From positions 1-7,441 of the forward strand of contig CAZDHT010000259.1 of assembly GCA_964505325.1 (NCBI GenBank): a DNA stretch of 7,441 nt. The letters run 5' to 3'. Below the pieces are notes generated by a model. It was not told the origin of the DNA, searched no databases, and saw only the letters and a list, made by a program, of their open reading frames with translations. Positions 6,831 to 7,441 of the stretch are shown here, piece after piece (position 1 is the first letter of the stretch; each line of letters starts with the position of its first letter). Source of the DNA: CAZDHT01 sp964505325 (GTDB lineage Bacteria > Planctomycetota > PUPC01). Position numbers and translations under genes: made by a program.

Positions 6831-6876
6831 GACGGACATTCTTGTCCGCCATTGGGCAGGCAAGAATGCCTGCCCC
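6831..6876. repeat. Paired hairpins with complementary loops
   Basis: The first hairpin is CGGACA-TTCT-TGTCCG (6833-6848). The second is GGGCAGGCA-AGAA-TGCCTGCCC (6854-6875). The cores CATTCTTG (6837-6844) and CAAGAATG (6861-6868) are reverse complements, so the loops TTCT and AGAA can pair with each other. I recall similar paired hairpins as a dispersed intergenic repeat that gives spurious peptides reading 'GKNACPT' on one strand and 'VGQAFLPA' on the other. Both peptides can be read here. Confidence 0.75.
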
Positions 6877-6934
6877 ACCAGGATCATGTTAGAGGTCGTT
6901 AACGCCCGCGCCGCGAAGAACGTCCCCGGACGGG

Positions 6935-7318
6935 TCAGGGGATCACCTCGGGCCCTTTGCGGATTGCCCGCTGGCCCAGGCGGCGCCGGTAGAGCGGATC
7001 GGACTGATAGAACAGCGGGAACGTCACGATCTCCGCGATTCCCATGCAGAACCTGACGACGCCGTTGCCAATGCCCTCAAAAGTGCCGGCCACGAGTGCA
7101 TAGCTCGCATCGTCCCGTTCCCCCATCATCCGGGCCACGGTGGCCGGGACGTCGAGGGGCGAAACAACCACGTTGGTGAGCCCGCGGCCGATTTTCACAA
7201 ACGGCACCGCCCCCGGGTTGCGCGTCCAATGGTCTTCGGGAATCTCCTTGGTCGGCTCCAGCGTCCCACAGCCGGAAACCAGTAGTCCGAGACAAGCCAC
7301 GAGAATGGGGGATCTCAT
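6935..7318 (-). CDS. Small lipoprotein, probable exosortase-associated TIGR04073 family
   Basis: This 127-residue protein has a lipoprotein signal: a hydrophobic stretch ILVACLGLLVSG ending in Cys17 (VSGC lipobox), with only Arg2 ahead of it. Signal peptidase II would cleave before Cys17 and leave a lipid-anchored protein of about 111 residues. The mature part has KIGRGLTNVVVSPLDVP (42-58) and GTFEGIGNGVVRFCMGIAEI (78-97) followed by VTFP (98-101). This GRGLTN...P...P, then R--xG--E--TFP layout is what I recall for the TIGR04073 family, reported from PVC-type genomes that carry exosortase/PEP-CTERM systems; its function is unknown. GAGGA lies 8 bases before the ATG. The gene follows another reverse-strand frame after 28 bases and converges on the Tad operon. 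The lipoprotein call is firm and the family call is moderate. Confidence 0.82.
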   Translation of the reverse strand: MRSPILVACLGLLVSGCGTLEPTKEIPEDHWTRNPGAVPFVKIGRGLTNVVVSPLDVPATVARMMGERDDASYALVAGTFEGIGNGVVRFCMGIAEIVTFPLFYQSDPLYRRRLGQRAIRKGPEVIP

Positions 7319-7326
7319 CAGCCGTA

Positions 7327-7331
7327 TCCTC
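7327..7331 (-). promoter_or_regulatory. Shine-Dalgarno of the lipoprotein gene
   Basis: On the reverse strand, GAGGA lies 8 bases ahead of the ATG at 7318. It supports this start, which is also the one that gives a proper lipoprotein signal peptide. Confidence 0.6.
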
Positions 7332-7346
7332 GCCCCACAGGCCGGT

Positions 7347-7441
7347 TCAATAGAAGAAATATGCGCTGCTCGAGCCGATCGCGCTCTTCGCCATCACCTG
7401 GAATCGGAGGTCCTGCCACTCCTTCCAACGGACCGACTGAT
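7347..7441 (-). CDS. C-terminal end of an unknown protein (5' end outside window)
   Basis: The reverse strand is open from the window edge to a TGA at 7349-7347, giving 30 residues that begin QSVRWKEWQDLRF and end KSAIGSSSAYFFY. The tail is aromatic and hydrophobic. The stop sits 28 bases before the ATG of the lipoprotein gene and the strand is the same, so the two may share a transcript. I do not recognise the protein, and 30 open codons in GC-rich DNA are weak evidence by themselves. The closeness to a well-formed downstream gene is the main support. Confidence 0.5.
   Translation of the reverse strand, partial: QSVRWKEWQDLRFQVMAKSAIGSSSAYFFY

Larger units (their letters stand above)
6446..6934. 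other. Non-coding region between convergent genes, packed with inverted repeats
   Basis: No gene can be supported here. Short open frames on both strands translate the repeats and give low-complexity, Arg/Pro/Gly-rich peptides. The stretch holds three separate symmetric structures, listed on their own. What remains (6741-6829 and 6882-6934) shows nothing I can name. It separates the 3' end of the Tad/FHA operon from the 3' end of the reverse-strand lipoprotein gene. Confidence 0.8.

Noticed and set aside
6108..6887. 259-residue reverse-strand open frame
   Set aside because: It is made of translated repeat modules plus the antisense of the second FHA gene. No domain is visible.
6787..7056. 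89-residue forward open frame containing GTDILVRHWAGKNACPT
   Set aside because: Its recognisable part is the translation of the twin-hairpin repeat and the rest is antisense to the lipoprotein gene.

Overview
The window is GC-rich bacterial DNA, with G or C at most third codon positions. It carries a forward-strand operon from a Tad (Flp/tight-adherence) pilus system, then a repeat-filled non-coding stretch of about 490 bases, then two convergent reverse-strand genes. The organism is probably a diderm of the PVC superphylum or a relative (Verrucomicrobia, Lentisphaerae, Kiritimatiellae, Hydrogenedentes or Planctomycetes type). Three things suggest this: FHA proteins inside a Tad operon, a small lipoprotein resembling the exosortase-associated TIGR04073 family, and intergenic palindromic repeats of a kind I recall from those phyla. 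This placement is inference.

Positions 2-4350 and 4355-6445 form one tightly packed forward operon. It begins with the C-terminal 283 residues of the secretion ATPase TadA/CpaF, whose start lies outside the window. TadB and TadC, the two inner-membrane platform proteins of the T2SSF family, follow. Next is a small cytoplasmic DUF192 protein whose ATG overlaps the tadC stop. The operon ends with two membrane-anchored FHA proteins of 425 and 696 residues. Gaps are 39 bases or less, and several junctions overlap or sit close enough for translational coupling. No promoter is visible, so it should lie upstream of base 1. ATPase, TadB and TadC would make the cytoplasmic motor and platform. The FHA proteins have a cytoplasmic phosphothreonine-reader domain, one membrane helix and a predicted periplasmic C-terminal part. 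They are the least expected members. The first seems to carry a pilus-secretin N-terminal-like domain after its membrane helix, so it resembles the FHA-TM-ring-domain layout of the type III secretion inner-ring protein SctD/YscD.

Positions 6446-6934 hold no gene I can support. They contain a nested inverted-repeat structure just after the operon (6456-6534), a dyad-symmetric REP-like cluster of about 180 bp centred near 6647, and a pair of adjacent hairpins with complementary loops (6831-6876). The region lies between the 3' ends of convergent genes.

Positions 6935-7318 (reverse strand) encode a 127-residue lipoprotein with an N-terminal lipobox. Just upstream of it, running off the window edge, are the last 30 codons of another reverse-strand reading frame of unknown function.
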